From Cryptomeria japonica (taxonomy: Eukaryota; Streptophyta; Pinopsida; Cupressales; Cupressaceae): a stretch of DNA of 64,000 nt. Below are positions 11,635 to 24,449 of this stretch, piece after piece. The stretch covers positions 527,301,791-527,365,790 of the forward strand of contig NC_081409.1 of the NCBI RefSeq assembly GCF_030272615.1, given 5' to 3'. Numbering within the stretch: the stretch's first letter is position 1; each line of letters opens with the position of its first letter. The notes under the pieces were generated by a model. That model saw nothing but the letters and a program-made list of their open reading frames with translations. It was not told the origin of the DNA and made no database searches. A program made the translations under genes and the position numbers.

Positions 11635-12094
11635 TGTAGTACCCCTCCTCAATCAGCCTCTTTTATATGTTTTGAGTTACTTCAGTGACTATTATGTGGA
11701 ACATTATTGTATTTTGATTCGGATATTGTGCGATGTTATTTCATACTTTATCTAGATTTATGGTGTATGATTTTATGTAGTATTTCAGTGCTTATGAGTA
11801 ATGTTATTTTTTAGGGATCATTATCATGGACTGACACGTTTCCCTTATATTGCAATGCGTTATTTATATGTTGTGTGTTTGCAAGTGTATTGGGATGCGA
11901 GGGGATGATTTTCCTTCACTCACTCCGGTGAGGCAGGGAACGTCATGATTCTCCTTCATCGGTGTCTTTACCATGTCTATATATATATATATTTTTTCTA
12001 TATGCACGTGTGGTTCTTTGGTGCAAGACATTGTAGGTACAAGTATCGGGTAGGTATGGGGTATCGACTCCACCTGGTTTCACAGGTCTGAGCG

Positions 12095-12099
<5 letters not shown>

Positions 12100-12164
<65 letters not shown>
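12100..12164. repeat. (TA)n microsatellite
   Basis: About 32 uninterrupted TA units inside the chromovirus LTR. Confidence 0.97.
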
Positions 12165-12166
<2 letters not shown>

Positions 12167-13447
12167 AATGGGAGTGGAGGAGATAGTTGTTGTACCCTAG
12201 CTTGACCACAGTTACACTCGTGTGAGTGTTGTCAGTCGGTTGTGTTTCCCTGTATGGTTGTTATGCATGTCATGGTGCCTTGGTTTGGTCATTTGAGATT
12301 CGTCATTTGATCCGTCTTGGTTTTGCGTGTTTCCATTTATTTAAATGGTAATTTAATTTAAATGGATGATGCTATCTTGTGTTGGCATAATCATTTAATT
12401 ATTATGCTCTGTGATTATTGATTTATTAAATTTATGAATTGCTAGATTAAATGGCTAAATGGCTTAATTTATTGTGTAAAGTTGCATTGATATTTTTGTG
12501 AAATAAATAAATTGCCTAGCCATTTAAAAAGGTTAAATACTTATGTTGAAGGAAGTATTTATGGAAAATATATAAATAAAAGCTTCCCTTTTTATTTTTC
12601 CATTTTGGTTTTTTTAATTTAATTATTGGAAAGAATTATTATTTTTGGGGAAAGAAATAAATCTGATTGCCTTTTAGTTTTAAAATATTTGAATTTTATT
12701 GGATGAGAACTTTAACCTAGAAGCTTAGGTTAAAAGATATTTTGGGCATCCATTATGGGCATTCACGGCAGGGGAAGAAGATAAATTTTGGAGTGAAGAA
12801 AATATTTCTGGAAAACTTTCTGGAGGAGTTGGAGATTCGAACTAGTTGCAAGACTAGATTTTCTTCACCTCTTGCTTACTATTGCTTCAAGGTTGGAGGT
12901 TTCCTTCTTGTTGTGAATTTGTTATTGAAATTTTCAGTTTGCTTCATGTGTGTGGAAATTTATGCTATTTGCATGTAGATTCCTTTGGAATGTTGAAATG
13001 GAAGAAAGATTGCCTAATAGAGTTGATTTTGTGATGCTATTAGCATAAGGTTGCATTCAGGAAAGGAATTGCTCATTCCTTCTTTGTTGTGTGTTATATT
13101 TTCATTGCAAACAACTTCTTGATTTACCTCCTCTTTTGAAAGAAAGAATATTAGATTGGGTTTGTTGTGAGCATCCTTGTTTCTATATTGTCATGAATTG
13201 GCTAGCTATTATTTCCAGTGTGTTTATTTCACCATCTACCTTGCTGGTAGACTCCTCCTTGAAATTTTGGAAATTGGCACTATATGTGTGTGCCCGTGAA
13301 ATAATTCTAGAAATGGAATGTCTCTTGTGGTTATTGATTTTGTGTCTTTTTGGTTTTAGAATGCTTGGAGGCATGTTTCTTGTGCCTCTCTTGTGGACTT
13401 TACCACTCCCATGATGGGCTTGCCTCATCACGTGGGTCAGTAATGTC

Positions 13448-13630
13448 TGCTACCCATTGGTAGTGGGAACTACCAGTCGGTAGTACCGCTACCAGTTGGT
13501 AGTGGGCACTACCGGTCGGCAGTACCGCTACCGGTTGGTAGTGGCAGTGCTACCAGTTGGTAGTGGCAGTGCTACCAATTGGTAGTGGCAGTGCTACCGG
13601 TTGGTAGTGGAAGCCACCGGTCGGTAGGGT
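13448..13630. repeat. Imperfect tandem repeats of TACCGGTTGGTAGTGG
   Basis: At least ten variants of TACC(A/G)GTTGGTAGTGGCAGTGC and TACCGGTCGG(T/C)AG follow each other. The core CTACC...GGTAG is itself self-complementary, so the array could fold into repeated hairpins. Confidence 0.85.
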
Positions 13631-15480
13631 TGTTACTAGTGGCAGCAGCACTACTGGTAGGAATTGTCTATTTCCCCCAGCAGTAGCACAACCGCGGGTT
13701 GGTTTGACCCCCGCTTAGCTTTGAGCCCTCACCGGTCTCCAAACCGGTTAGTGCTAAGAACTTAAATTTTATAAATGGAATGTTTAAAGTGGTATTGCGT
13801 GATGTAATGTGATTTTCATGTAATTTTTACTATGTGGTTAATAAATTTATCAATGAAAATTTAGGTATGAATTAGAGATTCAAATTGGTAGTTCTGGATA
13901 TATTCTGAAAATGATTTAAATGCCTGTTGGAATTCATGTTATAACTAGTTGAATGTATAAAGTGGATTTCATTTCTGATGGAACATTGATTTGGGAATTG
14001 AATAATGTGATTGCTGCAAGAGTGTTTTATTTCTTTTTTTTCAATCAATGATGTTGCAAGTGCTTATGATGTTGATATTCTCAAAGATTGTCTGAGTGGG
14101 GACTTGATGTATTTAGCTATCCTTGCAAGTGTTTATTGTGATATTTTGGTCTGTGGTTCAGTCATCTTGTGGTCGTGTAATTGGTACCTTTGACCAAGAG
14201 ATATATGTTGGCTTTGTTGTCTTAACCATGTAGTGTCTTTGCCTTATGGTTAGTCAAGAGTCAGTATGTCCTTGTTTGACCACTTATTTCTGATAGTGGT
14301 GTTATGGTTGTTTGCTTCGCCATAGGGTCCTCAAGGAGTGACCATGCTTATGTAGTGTCCTTTGAGAGAGTGGCTTTCGCTTGGGGGTTGCACCCAAAGT
14401 GGTAGGTATTACGACCCAGTGAAAGTCGGATAATAACTGGTAAACTAGTGAATTGATAGGTGGGTAGTATCATAACATTAATAAAGATAATTGTACCTCG
14501 TGCATAGGTGAGTGCTAGTAAATGGCTCATAATGTGGCAATAAGGCCTGGAATGGCAAACCAACCACCTTGTCTTCACGAAAGGCTGGTAGGGTCCGCAT
14601 AAGACTTAGTTGGAGCCGGAGGTCGGGAAAGGTTACCAGGATAGTGAGCCGGAATCTATGGAGGCTATACCATGGTATCCATCTTAAGCTATGCGATGAC
14701 ACTCTCTCATTTGTTTCACTTGTGTTTTGTGATGTCAGTTCACTTGTGTTATGAAGTTGAGTCACCTGGATTCTTGTGGAGTCTTTTGCCTTGTCATGGA
14801 GTCGTATTGTTTTGTCGACCATGCCATTCTTATGCTTGTTTGAGTGTCCTCAGCTATCTCCTAGCACGGTGGGGTGATTCCATTTGGGAATTGCATGGTC
14901 AGGTGGTAGTGCCACTTCCCATCAAATGTTTGGATTTGTACCTTCATGCGAGGATTGTCTTTGCAGGTGTTCCTATGGTTCGTGGCTCCTGCTTCATCTC
15001 ATGTTTTGAAGTTTATTAGTATTTGTAGACCTATATGATCATTGTATCATTGTAATATTCATCTTATGTAACCTTGTAATTGGATGAGATCTATCCCTTA
15101 TGTTTTTTGAGAAGCTATGTATTGGAAGAGCAATGTAATCCTATGTTTGGATGTTTTTATCAGTTTCCTTGATGATGTTAGTAAATGCTTATTGAAGTTG
15201 AAATTATGTTGTATCCTTTCAATCTTTCTATGATGAATCTATATTTGCTTATGGCTTCTTGTGATCATTGAGTTAAGGAGCATATGTGGATTTATGATTT
15301 TGTGGAATTTATTCTTGAAGTTAATTATTCATTGGTAACCCTTAAGGAAATCTGGTGTAAGTCTTCTGCTTGTGTTATCGTGCATGTTGTGTAAATGCAC
15401 TTATGATGTTTATAATTTAAAAAAAAATTGTTTCACCCTTGTTGTGGGTTTTCCTTCAGGGTTCCTAGCGGGGCATTATA

Positions 15481-17902
15481 GGTGGGATGAACATTGGCAC
15501 TCACCTTGAGGGGTGGTGGAGTGATGGGCGAAAGTGTATTTTGGATTTTGATATTTTGATATTTTGATGGAGGAATGTCAATGGATTTGAAAGGTTGTAA
15601 AGGTTTATAAGAAGGGATAGCAATCTTGGATGCCAAACTCTAATTTTTTCTTAGGATGTTGTGCTTCAAGGAGTCGCTTGGGAATCCACATGGATTTTGA
15701 TTTTTATTTCTTTTGCAGTTCCTTGGAATGCATTGCTTCTGTAAGTGCCTTAGGAACCCATATGATTTTATAATTTTCTTTCTTTTGTAGTTCCTTAGAA
15801 CACATTGCTTCTACAAGTGCTTTAGGAACCCATACAGTTTTTGAATTTTCCTTCTTTTGAAGTTCCTTGGAACACATTGCTTCTACAAGCGGCTTAGGAA
15901 CCCAACTGGATTTTGAATTTTCTTTCTTTTGTTGAATGGGCCTTTGTGACCTTTTGTATATCTCTTTTTCTTTTCAGATCACATTTTATTTTATTTTTAC
16001 ATGTTGATTAGATGGGACATGTTGATCCTTAAATGCATGTGGATTTTTAGACTTATGGATTGTATGTTCGACATCCAGATTGTTTCCCAAGGGAATGCAA
16101 TTCATGGATGGATAGAAATGATATGAAGGCCTTTTTTATGGGTTGATATAAGTAGATGGTGGTAAGGTTCTAAAAAAAGTGTGCCTTTGTTGATCTTGAA
16201 TAAGGGTTGAAGAGATATAAGGACCTCAAATGGATGGAAGGGACGAAGGGGTTTTAGATGAAGGATTGTGGGATTTAATAGGGTTACCATTGTCTTGAAA
16301 GTTAGCTTTATTTTTGGGGCCATGATCATCAGGATTTTTTTTGATATAGAGGGATTATGATGTACCTTGTTCATGGAGGCCTGACTTTTTGCCTTGATTA
16401 ATCCTTTGACTAATGGGATACTCATTACTTTTGGAAGAAGACGAAGTCTATTTTGAGATGAATATAGAATGAAATAAATGAGAGAGTCACAAAGTAGACC
16501 AGACCCAATGGAAGTGGAGGAACTCATTTGACCTATAAAAGGTTCATTAACAACTTGCATAAATATGTTGGGGTCATGAAGGGGACTAAGAGAAATTATG
16601 GGATTTTTAGGTGGATATGGAGGCATGATATGCTCATCTTGGGAGATGAAATCTTGTGGAAGACATGGAGGATTATGAAAGGGAAATGAAGGGATGTTTT
16701 GATCTTGATATAGAAGAGGACCATTGGATAAAGTGAAAAGGGTGTTTGGCTCTTCATTTTGAATATGATCATTTGAAAAGGTGGAAGAGGCATCATGATC
16801 TTTCTTAGGAAGTGAATTAGGAATAGGTTTTGGAAGGGTTCTTATCTCTTGACATAAAAGGGGATCATCTTGGAAGAAATAGAAAGGTATAAGAGGATCA
16901 TCATGGGATTCTAAGGAAATAGGATCTTGGTCAGCCTTTGGATGGGATTGGGTAATTTTAGTGTCTTGATCTTGATTTAGAGGACTTATTTCTTCATTCT
17001 TCAGATTATCCTCTTGACATGGAGCCACTTATAAGGAAGGGATAGGATTTTGCATATGCACAGGTAATTCTTGGAAGGTTTTCATGTTTTGGCATGATGG
17101 GGAAGCATTTTGGATGGGACTCTCTAGAGTGGGTATGATCGGAATTGGAGTGCATGATAGCATAGGATCTAGAATTTTTAAATCATTAGAGGAACTTGTA
17201 TCAAGATTGGGATTAACTTATATTTCCATAGGAGATGGCCCTTTAGGGTCAACATGAAAAGTATCATCATTAGGTTCATTGTTTGAGGGAGATGGTATGG
17301 ATTGTAGCTGAGAAGTATTAGGAGATGATGGCATAATGGAAGAGATGGAGGTTACATGTGGAGCCTTTCTAGACATAGGTTCATAATTTTTATCAATGCT
17401 TAGGAGTAGTGTCTTGTTTCTCTTTAGGTGGGTCATTAGGATCTTCAATTTCAATGATAACATTATCAATGAGGTCTTGAATCTTATGTTTTAATTCCAT
17501 GCAATTTGAAGTCTTATGTTTGTTTTGTCTATGATATGTGCAATAGTTACTCAAAAGTTTACATCCTCGTGGGGTTGTCTTAGGCAACGTGATAAGATTT
17601 TTCTCAAGAAGCTCTTTCAAAGATGACTCAACAGATTGTCCCAAATGTGTAAATTGTCTATCTAAGGGATATTTGGAAGAACTATCTTGTTGTCTTGGTG
17701 AAGGAGTCATCTGATTGTGCTTGAGTTTTGACTTTTGGTTTTCAATTACTCTTTGTTTCACCTTATATAGTCATTTTAGCATTTCTTGAAGTTTGTCATT
17801 CTTGGTATTGTAAATTTGTCTCTCAAGAGGGGTCATTGATTCCTTTTGTTGGACTTGAATATCATATATTTCTCTCTTGAGATCTTGAATTTGTTGAGCC
17901 AT
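15481..17902 (-). pseudogene. Minus-strand gag-like remnant (Ty3/Gypsy, Tat-type suspected)
   Basis: A frame starts at ATG 17902 (MAQQIQDLKREIYDIQ...). It carries one TGA before 17761 and continues to YCTYHRQNKHKTSNCMELKHKIQDLIDNVIIEI (about 17455-17560). That block resembles the YCxYHxxxGHxTxxCxxLKxxIExLI motif at the Gag C-terminus of plant Tat-type Gypsy elements. A frameshift near 17400 leads into the Pro/Asp/His-rich stretch 17461-16102. The frame then degrades into 24-residue repeats (15640-15930) and a short Pro-rich segment that stops exactly at the chromovirus LTR. So the chromovirus inserted into this element and its remainder is off the left edge. RT is not visible here. Confidence 0.6.
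15640..15930 (-). repeat. 72 bp tandem repeats encoding a 24-residue peptide unit
   Basis: Read on the minus strand, three and a half units of 72 bp encode VPKALVEAMCSKELQKKEN plus a variable W-containing linker, in one frame, with a single TAA in the last unit. Unit length divisible by three and the peptide more constant than the third positions indicate that it once was translated as part of the surrounding Gag-like protein. Confidence 0.75.
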
Positions 17903-20032
17903 GATGGCTATGGGTATTTATGATAGCTTTGATCTTCGACCTATATGACACTATATATGAGACTCAAAGTTTAGAATGAAATGCAAGTTCTAGAATGCAA
18001 GGATAACGTAAGTAGTACAATGACTAGACTTCAAATGGATTATGAAGACCAAGGATGGGATTTGGATTAACTCAAATGATGACAACTCTAAAGTAAGATA
18101 AAGGTAACTCTAGTTCTAAAAATGATTATGTGGGCAAGATTAAATTGTGTTATGATGGATAGGCACAAGGACAATGATCTAGAAAAGAGGGCATGCTAAG
18201 ATATGATATGATGGACTCCAAGAAAGTTACCTTATCCCAAGGTATTGTTATGCTTCCCAACTCAAGTATGATAGACCCTAAGTGGTATTTAGGTGATATG
18301 ATAGCCAATGTTTGATTTAAGACTAAAGAGAGTGACCTAATTGCAAGCCAAGACTTTTGGTTTTTTTGACCAATGATGGTTAAGGACTAAGGATGCAACT
18401 GAATGAATGGATATGCAAGGATTGAAGGTTGAAACCTAAAAGATCAGGACTGAAAGATGATTCCCCAAGAATATACAATCTCAAGTAGGAGCACTAGGAT
18501 CATTTTGGATGTGTAGGTCTAGTTCATTTCTTAAAGGACATTGATAAAAATCTCTTAGCAATATCAATTGATTGCGGTAGTTCTTCAAGATGTGTTTTCT
18601 ATTGGACCTTGGACTACGATGTCTATGTTTGAAAAAAGCTAAATGTAGATCTTCTCTTAGGGATTTTGGTCTCACGATAAATCATGTGAATGTTTACACT
18701 ATTTGACTGTTGGACAAGCTTGGGGGGTTGCAAAATGTGGTTTCAATGTTATGAGTTTTAGGTGTGGTGTTTGATTGTGATTTGAAATGTTTGTTCTAAA
18801 CATACACGCAAAACACAATAGACAAATTGTTGTTTGACTTTTGAACAAAATAAGAGCACAATCAATTACAACTTATATGTTTGGTCATGATGATACTTGT
18901 TGAATCCCCTTTCCCAGAATACCACATTCAATTAGATAGATATAATCTTGGTAGCATTGACTCTCCCTTGCTCGACACTCACTTCTTGGCCATACCAATC
19001 TTCAAATTTATAAAGACTCAAATATCTTGAGAAATTTTATATGTTAAGTTGAAGGGTGCATGAGGGGTTTTTTCAGGATGCATGTATCACAATTCCTGAG
19101 TCAATAAATAGAAGGTAAAGTTGCTAAAATAATTTGGCTCTTAGTGGGTGAACTTCATCAGAACCTAGTATCTACCCATGCGGCGATGAATCACTTAAGA
19201 GACTATCCTGAGGGAATCGTCAGTGTAGATGCACATCACCAAGCAGTTGCAATTTTCACATGACTTTTAATCTATATAGCAGGCTAAAGAAGTACCACTT
19301 GGGCCATTCCCACCTTAATGGCTTCTCGGGAGGTAGACGCTCTAATAAAAATAAAAAATTGAGCATCACTAACACTTTTCTCTTGCACCCAGGACCACGA
19401 AAGCCAGGGGAGAGGATAGTGTGTGTTAGCAGTAGGTCTACTCACATGCACAAGCATGCCAAAACATAGAATATAGTTGTTCATTTTAATACCAAATATA
19501 AATGTGATCTAATCTAAAAATCAACCAATCAGTTTCAAATCATCATTTCTCTAACATGTGTCCTACATCAAATAACATTAGTAGTTTTTCTTTTCAGTCT
19601 TTGACACACGAGGGGGGAGACCTGTACAAATTGAAAGTCCAAAGATCGGTCTTCGAAATCAAAATAAACACACCAAACAATCACACCACATAATGATTAA
19701 CTAAATAACAAGATAGTCCAACTTAAAAACAAACCTCCTAGTCCAAAAATGAATTAATCTAAATAAAAAACAAACTATTTAGATTAAAAATAGGCTAATC
19801 TAAAAAAAAGCCTTCTAGACTATCTAGATTAAAAGCAATCTAATCTAAATTAATATGACACAAACTAATTTAAGACTAAAACAACTAACTTAGTTAACAA
19901 ATTAATCTAATTTAATTTTGGACTAACAAATTTAAAATATAAATTAATTAACAAAACTAAATATTAACAAAACAAGGTCTAATTAACAAATTAACAAAAT
20001 ATGATTCTAACTAATTTACAAACTTAAATCTA
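17903..20032. other. Leader or flank of the gag-like remnant; no gene seen
   Basis: AT-rich sequence upstream of the minus-strand gag. I find no clear LTR border or primer-binding site. From 19640 rightward the sequence becomes a degenerate low-complexity field of ACTAAATTAACAAATTAA-like units (to about 20460). Confidence 0.5.
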
Positions 20033-20180
20033 GTACAACTTGAGTTGGCCTAATGGTGGAGAACAAGTGCTCTTTAAATAGAGGTCACAAGTTCAAATCC
20101 CGCAAAGGGGGTAGAGTATGTACACCTTATCGGCTTTGGCCCATTACTTATCAAAAACAAAAACAAAAAACTTAAATCTA
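20021..20180 (+). mobile_element. tRNA-derived SINE with 12 bp target duplication
   Basis: The 136 bp body (20033-20168) has an A-box-like TGGCCTAATGGTGG at about 20047 and a B box GTTCAAATCC at about 20091. These are spaced as in tRNA genes and are the internal RNA polymerase III promoter. It ends in an A-rich tail (CAAAAACAAAAACAAAA). Perfect 12 bp direct repeats AACTTAAATCTA flank it (20021-20032 and 20169-20180), the mark of LINE-assisted retroposition. The body cannot fold as a full tRNA (no CCA-side acceptor pairing), so it is a SINE, not a tRNA gene. The family is not recognised. Confidence 0.85.
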
Positions 20181-23100
20181 AACTAACAAATAACAAAACA
20201 AAATTAATAAATTAATAAAACTAAATTAACAAATTAATAAAACTAAATTAACAACTTAAGAAAACTAAATTAACAAATTAATTAAACTAAATTAACAAAA
20301 AGACAACTAACCAATCTAATCTAAAAATAAAATAAAATTTAGTAAATCTAATATAATAACAATAAAATCTAATCTATTTAACAATTAACAATTCTAATAA
20401 AAATAAATAAAGCATGTAATTAAAATCTAAACTAGATAACAATTAGCACTTGCACTAGAAGAGGGTGTTTGTATGTTAAAAAGTTGATGAGTGTTTGTTA
20501 ATAATTAAAAATAATAAAACATTAGATCTTATATTTCACAATTTATCTTATATGAGGTATGATGTCCAATTGATCTATACACCCAAATAAGTATTTTACA
20601 AATTAAAAAATGTTTTCCTAAATTTTAGGGAGTGGCTAATATTTTTGAATTGCTCTCTTCTTACATCAGTGATTCGAGGAATTGAATTTATTCTTGTTAT
20701 TAACATTTCTTCAATTTAAATTCTATTTTGTGAACAAACTGGTTTCCAAAATCCATATTATTTCATTTAAAAAATGATTGTGATATTTCTCTACATAAGA
20801 TTGTATCAAAAAAGAGTTCAATTTAATTACCTATTTAAAAATCATGAAATGAAAGCATAAAAGTTATGCATGACAAACAACATCATATTCAATAATGGAG
20901 GATAAGAATTTGTAAAAGCTTTTAAATATAAAAACTTGTGTGGATTTTCTATTTATTCTACATTAATCTAGAAAAACAAAATAAATTTAAAAAATAATAA
21001 TTCATAAATTGAGTTGGTTTGAATCACGTGATCAAGTATTAATGTAAAAATCCCATTATTTATAGTGAATGCAAATAACTATTTTAATCTCATTATTTAT
21101 AGTGAATGCAGATAACTATTTTAATACGACCTAAACAAAATAGTACATAGAAGAGAGAAAGAAGACACTTTAGCTCCGACAACTAACTTTTCTACTTTAC
21201 TTTTAATATAGTCTAAACAAAATAGTCGTTAGGAGAGAACAAATACACAAATAGCTCCGAAAAAGATGTTCTTGAGGATGTTTGTTGGAATTTTTAAGGT
21301 TTTCAATGTTTTCAATGTAGGATAGTTTATGAAATGATGCATATAAGGAAAAGGATATTTAAAAGACAAATGCCAATTTGTTTTCAAGTGAGGTTTACAT
21401 TTTTTTCAAAAAATATAATAGGACCAAAATATCCACAAATCTAAGCTAATTTTTATTTTTTGGTAAAATATGTGTGTGTCCAAGCTAAAATTTTTCCCTT
21501 GATTGAAAATATTAGATTTGTAAGCTAAAATTATTCACAAGAAAAAACTATCTTGAGTTCTTGAGTTGAAATTTACAACTTGAAAATTATTAAAGTTTTC
21601 TAAGCAAAACTAACCTAGAAAATAATTTACAAACTACAACTAAGTTTTTCCTTTATAGAATTTTTTGCATATGTCTTGACTAAAATTATCCAAAAGAGTA
21701 ACACAAATGATCCAAAGCAAATGTATGAGATATGTGTTTGAATTAAATTTAAACCTAGAGCAAAATATTTGAAGTGCTGCCAAAATCATCACCAACACTA
21801 TGGTGGATAAACAATGCATGAATATTTGCAAATCAATAACATATGAGTTTGAGCTAAAATGTATTCTTTTTTTTAAAAGGATTTAACCAAGGGAGTTTTT
21901 CTTTGGTTCTTCAATCATATAGCATATGATTCATATTAAATTGTATGCACCAAAGGGTGATCTGTATTATTAAACATTAGATGAAGTTTGCAAGAAGAGA
22001 AAACCATTTGTAGTTATCATTAAATTTTGTAGACAGTTGCACCAACTTAATGTAATTAAAAGATGAAACATTTAAATGATGGAAATCTCCTATGAGATTC
22101 AAATTATACTAAGAGCATGATCTTCTGTAGTGTTCCCCAAAGTCTTTGGAATAGGTGGGGGGTTTGAATATGACACTTTAAAAAAAAATGAGGATAATGA
22201 AGAGATAACAATCAATATAATATATAAAAATTAATGTTTGAAAGATCAATTACATAAGAAAATTAGTCCCAATTTATCATTTATATAAATGATATGAGTA
22301 CAATAAATTGGAATCTATATAGAATTGTCTTGATTTATTCTCAAGGAGCTCATCAAACAAAAGGTCCTACTCCTAATTGTACTATAGATGTGCAAAAGGG
22401 AAGCTATGGTGACAGATCAACAAATCTTTGATGTTGACAGATATGATACAAGCATTCTAACAAGTTACTTTGAGTCTCACATCAAAGAGACCAACATATT
22501 AGTCAAAATAATGTGTTGGGGCAAAGTATTTAAGGCACCCATGCTAAGTGATGTAAAATGAAGGGTTAAAATGAACAATATGCACTTTTCAATTTTGCAC
22601 CCACAAAAATTGTGAGTAATAGCTTGCCAATTTTAAAATTCCAACGAATCCTCCCCTCTTAATAAACAGTAAGTGGATCCTATACCAGGTTATAATTATT
22701 ACTAAAATTTATGGGAAACGGTTATTAATGTAATGACTATCATGTATGCAAAATTTGTGATCATTCAAAATAAGTAGGTGAAATCTCACCTACCAAAAAA
22801 AAAAATTTAAGTGTTTGTCATCAAATTTCATTTTAATTCTCTTGCCACCTCAAAATGACAAATGGTTAAAAATGATAAAATTGGGATAGTCACATGTAAA
22901 ATTGGTCATCATATAAATTTTATGTTATTGATAGCTAATAACAAATTCATAATGCCTAACATATTATCCATGTTGTAAAGAGTTAGAACTTTGAAGTAGT
23001 ACATACTTTTGGCAACACTTTAACTAAAAGTTTTTGTAAAAGCTTTGCAATCATTATTAAGGAAATTTTCAAATAAAAATTGCAAAGTAAGAGCTCATTG

Positions 23101-23995
23101 AATGACCAAGTACTAAGTAAACAAATTACCACCAAGGTCATTTATCAATGAATAATGTCATTCTTGAAGTGCTTTATTCAATCTTGTGTTAATTACTCTT
23201 GCCATTAGCTAGTAGGTTGACTGTTTGAATTTTGATAAAGCACCAGTCTTAAGAGTTTTTATTTTATAAATATTTCTTTCATCTTAAACATCTTAATTAC
23301 AAATGTATATTTTAAGAGTGCTTGCTTATATTTTTATGCTTAAAATATGTTCAAAGAGCCATAGCCCATTAGGCAAATGCTTGAAAGACTGTTCATTAGG
23401 CTTCAAAGAAGAGGATCAATTTGAGATACATGCACATAAATTCAAACGCAAGATACAAGATGGGATGAAGATGCCATTGAAAAGAAATTGTGAATTAGGA
23501 TACCCAAAGATAAAAAAGATTAGAATATATATTTATCTAAAAAACAATCTGGAGTATATGATGAGAGCAGATGTCAAAGAAATAATAACACAAATAGTAA
23601 GTACAAGAACTTGTGAAAAATCTTAAATTTATATTTATTTAAAAATATAGTGATTTGGAGGGAGGTTAATGTAGAGAAAGGGAAAGAAATTAAAGACAGA
23701 GGAGTTGAGACTAATATCAATCCCATATGACATCTTCGATTATGGTACAGGAGCATGTGGGCAAATCGCTGATAACACCATCCAAAACTATTTTCAATTA
23801 GCTTTCTCCAAATTTGGTTTGTTTAGGTTATTCATCTTTGCAAATTTTGAAGGGAATTCAAGCTTTTGAAAGATAATGATTAATGGTTTCCATGCTTCAT
23901 CAAATTTGAGAAATGAACTTTTTCTATAAACCTGAAACATTCAATCAATCAAATTATAAATTTGATAACAAATTGGTGACAATTTATATTGAGGT
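20181..23995. other. AT-rich gene-less stretch
   Basis: Low-complexity TTAACAAATTAATAAAACTAAA units dominate up to about 20460. A 37 bp imperfect tandem duplication (CATTATTTATAGTGAATGCA...) is at 21054-21127. Short open frames (21640-21831, 23303-23626, 23574-23756) have no recognisable motif. I see nothing else. Confidence 0.5.
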
Positions 23996-24449
23996 GTGAA
24001 TTGGGTTTTCTGATCAAATCACCGTTAAAACTTCAAGAAGACTGAAAATGCTTAATTTCTCTTGAATGCTTGATCATGAATGTCATTGATTCTTGTGGAT
24101 ACTTGATAGATGTCCTAATGAGAGGGGAAATCCTCTTTATATACTTTCTCGAAGGGAAAATGAATTAATTTTCCAACATGAGCCAAACATGGAGGGGTTT
24201 TTTCCTGCTCAAATTTGAGATACGTCAGGGGGTCCAAAATAGGTCCTCATTAGGGAGGACTAGGGTGTTATGCCCTATGCCCTAGTCCTGCCTTATTTTG
24301 GGGTAGGATTAAGGTGGCAATAAGGTGCATCTTTGATGACTTGTATGAGCATAATTAGGTCTTTGATCAAGCCAAGGGATGCAAACATTAAGGTGAAGTA
24401 CCAAATGTGATAAAAAAATTTGCAAGGGGTGCAATTTTAGGATGCTACA
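23996..24449 (-). repeat. LTR (454 bp), minus orientation
   Basis: On the minus strand it starts TGTAGCATCCTAAAATTGCACC and ends ...GGGTTTTCTGATC reversed to give CAATTCACA, i.e. TG...CA. A TATA box GTATATAAAGAGGA (minus; plus 24131-24144) sits where a U3/R border is expected. No matching 5 bp duplication flanks it (GGTTT on the right, TGAGG on the left). It may therefore be one LTR of a decayed element whose interior lay to the left. Confidence 0.5.

Larger units (their letters stand above)
5064..15480 (+). mobile_element. Ty3/Gypsy chromovirus-like LTR retrotransposon, nested and decayed
   Basis: Order: truncated 5' LTR, initiator Met-tRNA primer site, gag with CCHC knuckle, protease, RT, RNase H, integrase, chromodomain-like tail, polypurine tract and a complete 3.85 kb 3' LTR. 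The 5064-5481 and 15065-15480 segments align end to end with roughly 30 mismatches over about 416 bp by eye, so the insertion is old. The long LTR, the Met-tRNA primer site and the chromodomain point to the Tekay/Del group, which is my inference. A solo LTR splits RT at 7791. The reading frame is otherwise continuous apart from nonsense codons. Confidence 0.9.
11635..15480 (+). repeat. Chromovirus 3' LTR, 3.85 kb
   Basis: Runs from TGTAGTACCCCTCC to GGGCATTATA. The right end is proven by alignment with 5064-5481, and the left end by the polypurine tract. It holds a (TA)n microsatellite (12100-12164), a TACCGGTTGGTAGTGG tandem region (13448-13630) and no credible gene. Open frames such as 12742-12978, 13091-13414 and 14672-15019 show no domain and no codon pattern. 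At 3.85 kb it is long for any LTR. Confidence 0.85.

Noticed and set aside
12742-13414. Small open frames in the chromovirus LTR
   Set aside because: Inside a defined LTR, hydrophobic composition from T-rich sequence, no motif.
16596-16796. Minus frame of 66 codons beside the gag-like frame
   Set aside because: Overlaps the longer gag-like frame in another register and is Pro/His-rich only because of it.
20047-20105. tRNA gene
   Set aside because: A and B boxes are present but acceptor stem and anticodon arm do not pair. The A-rich tail and 12 bp flanking repeats show a SINE.
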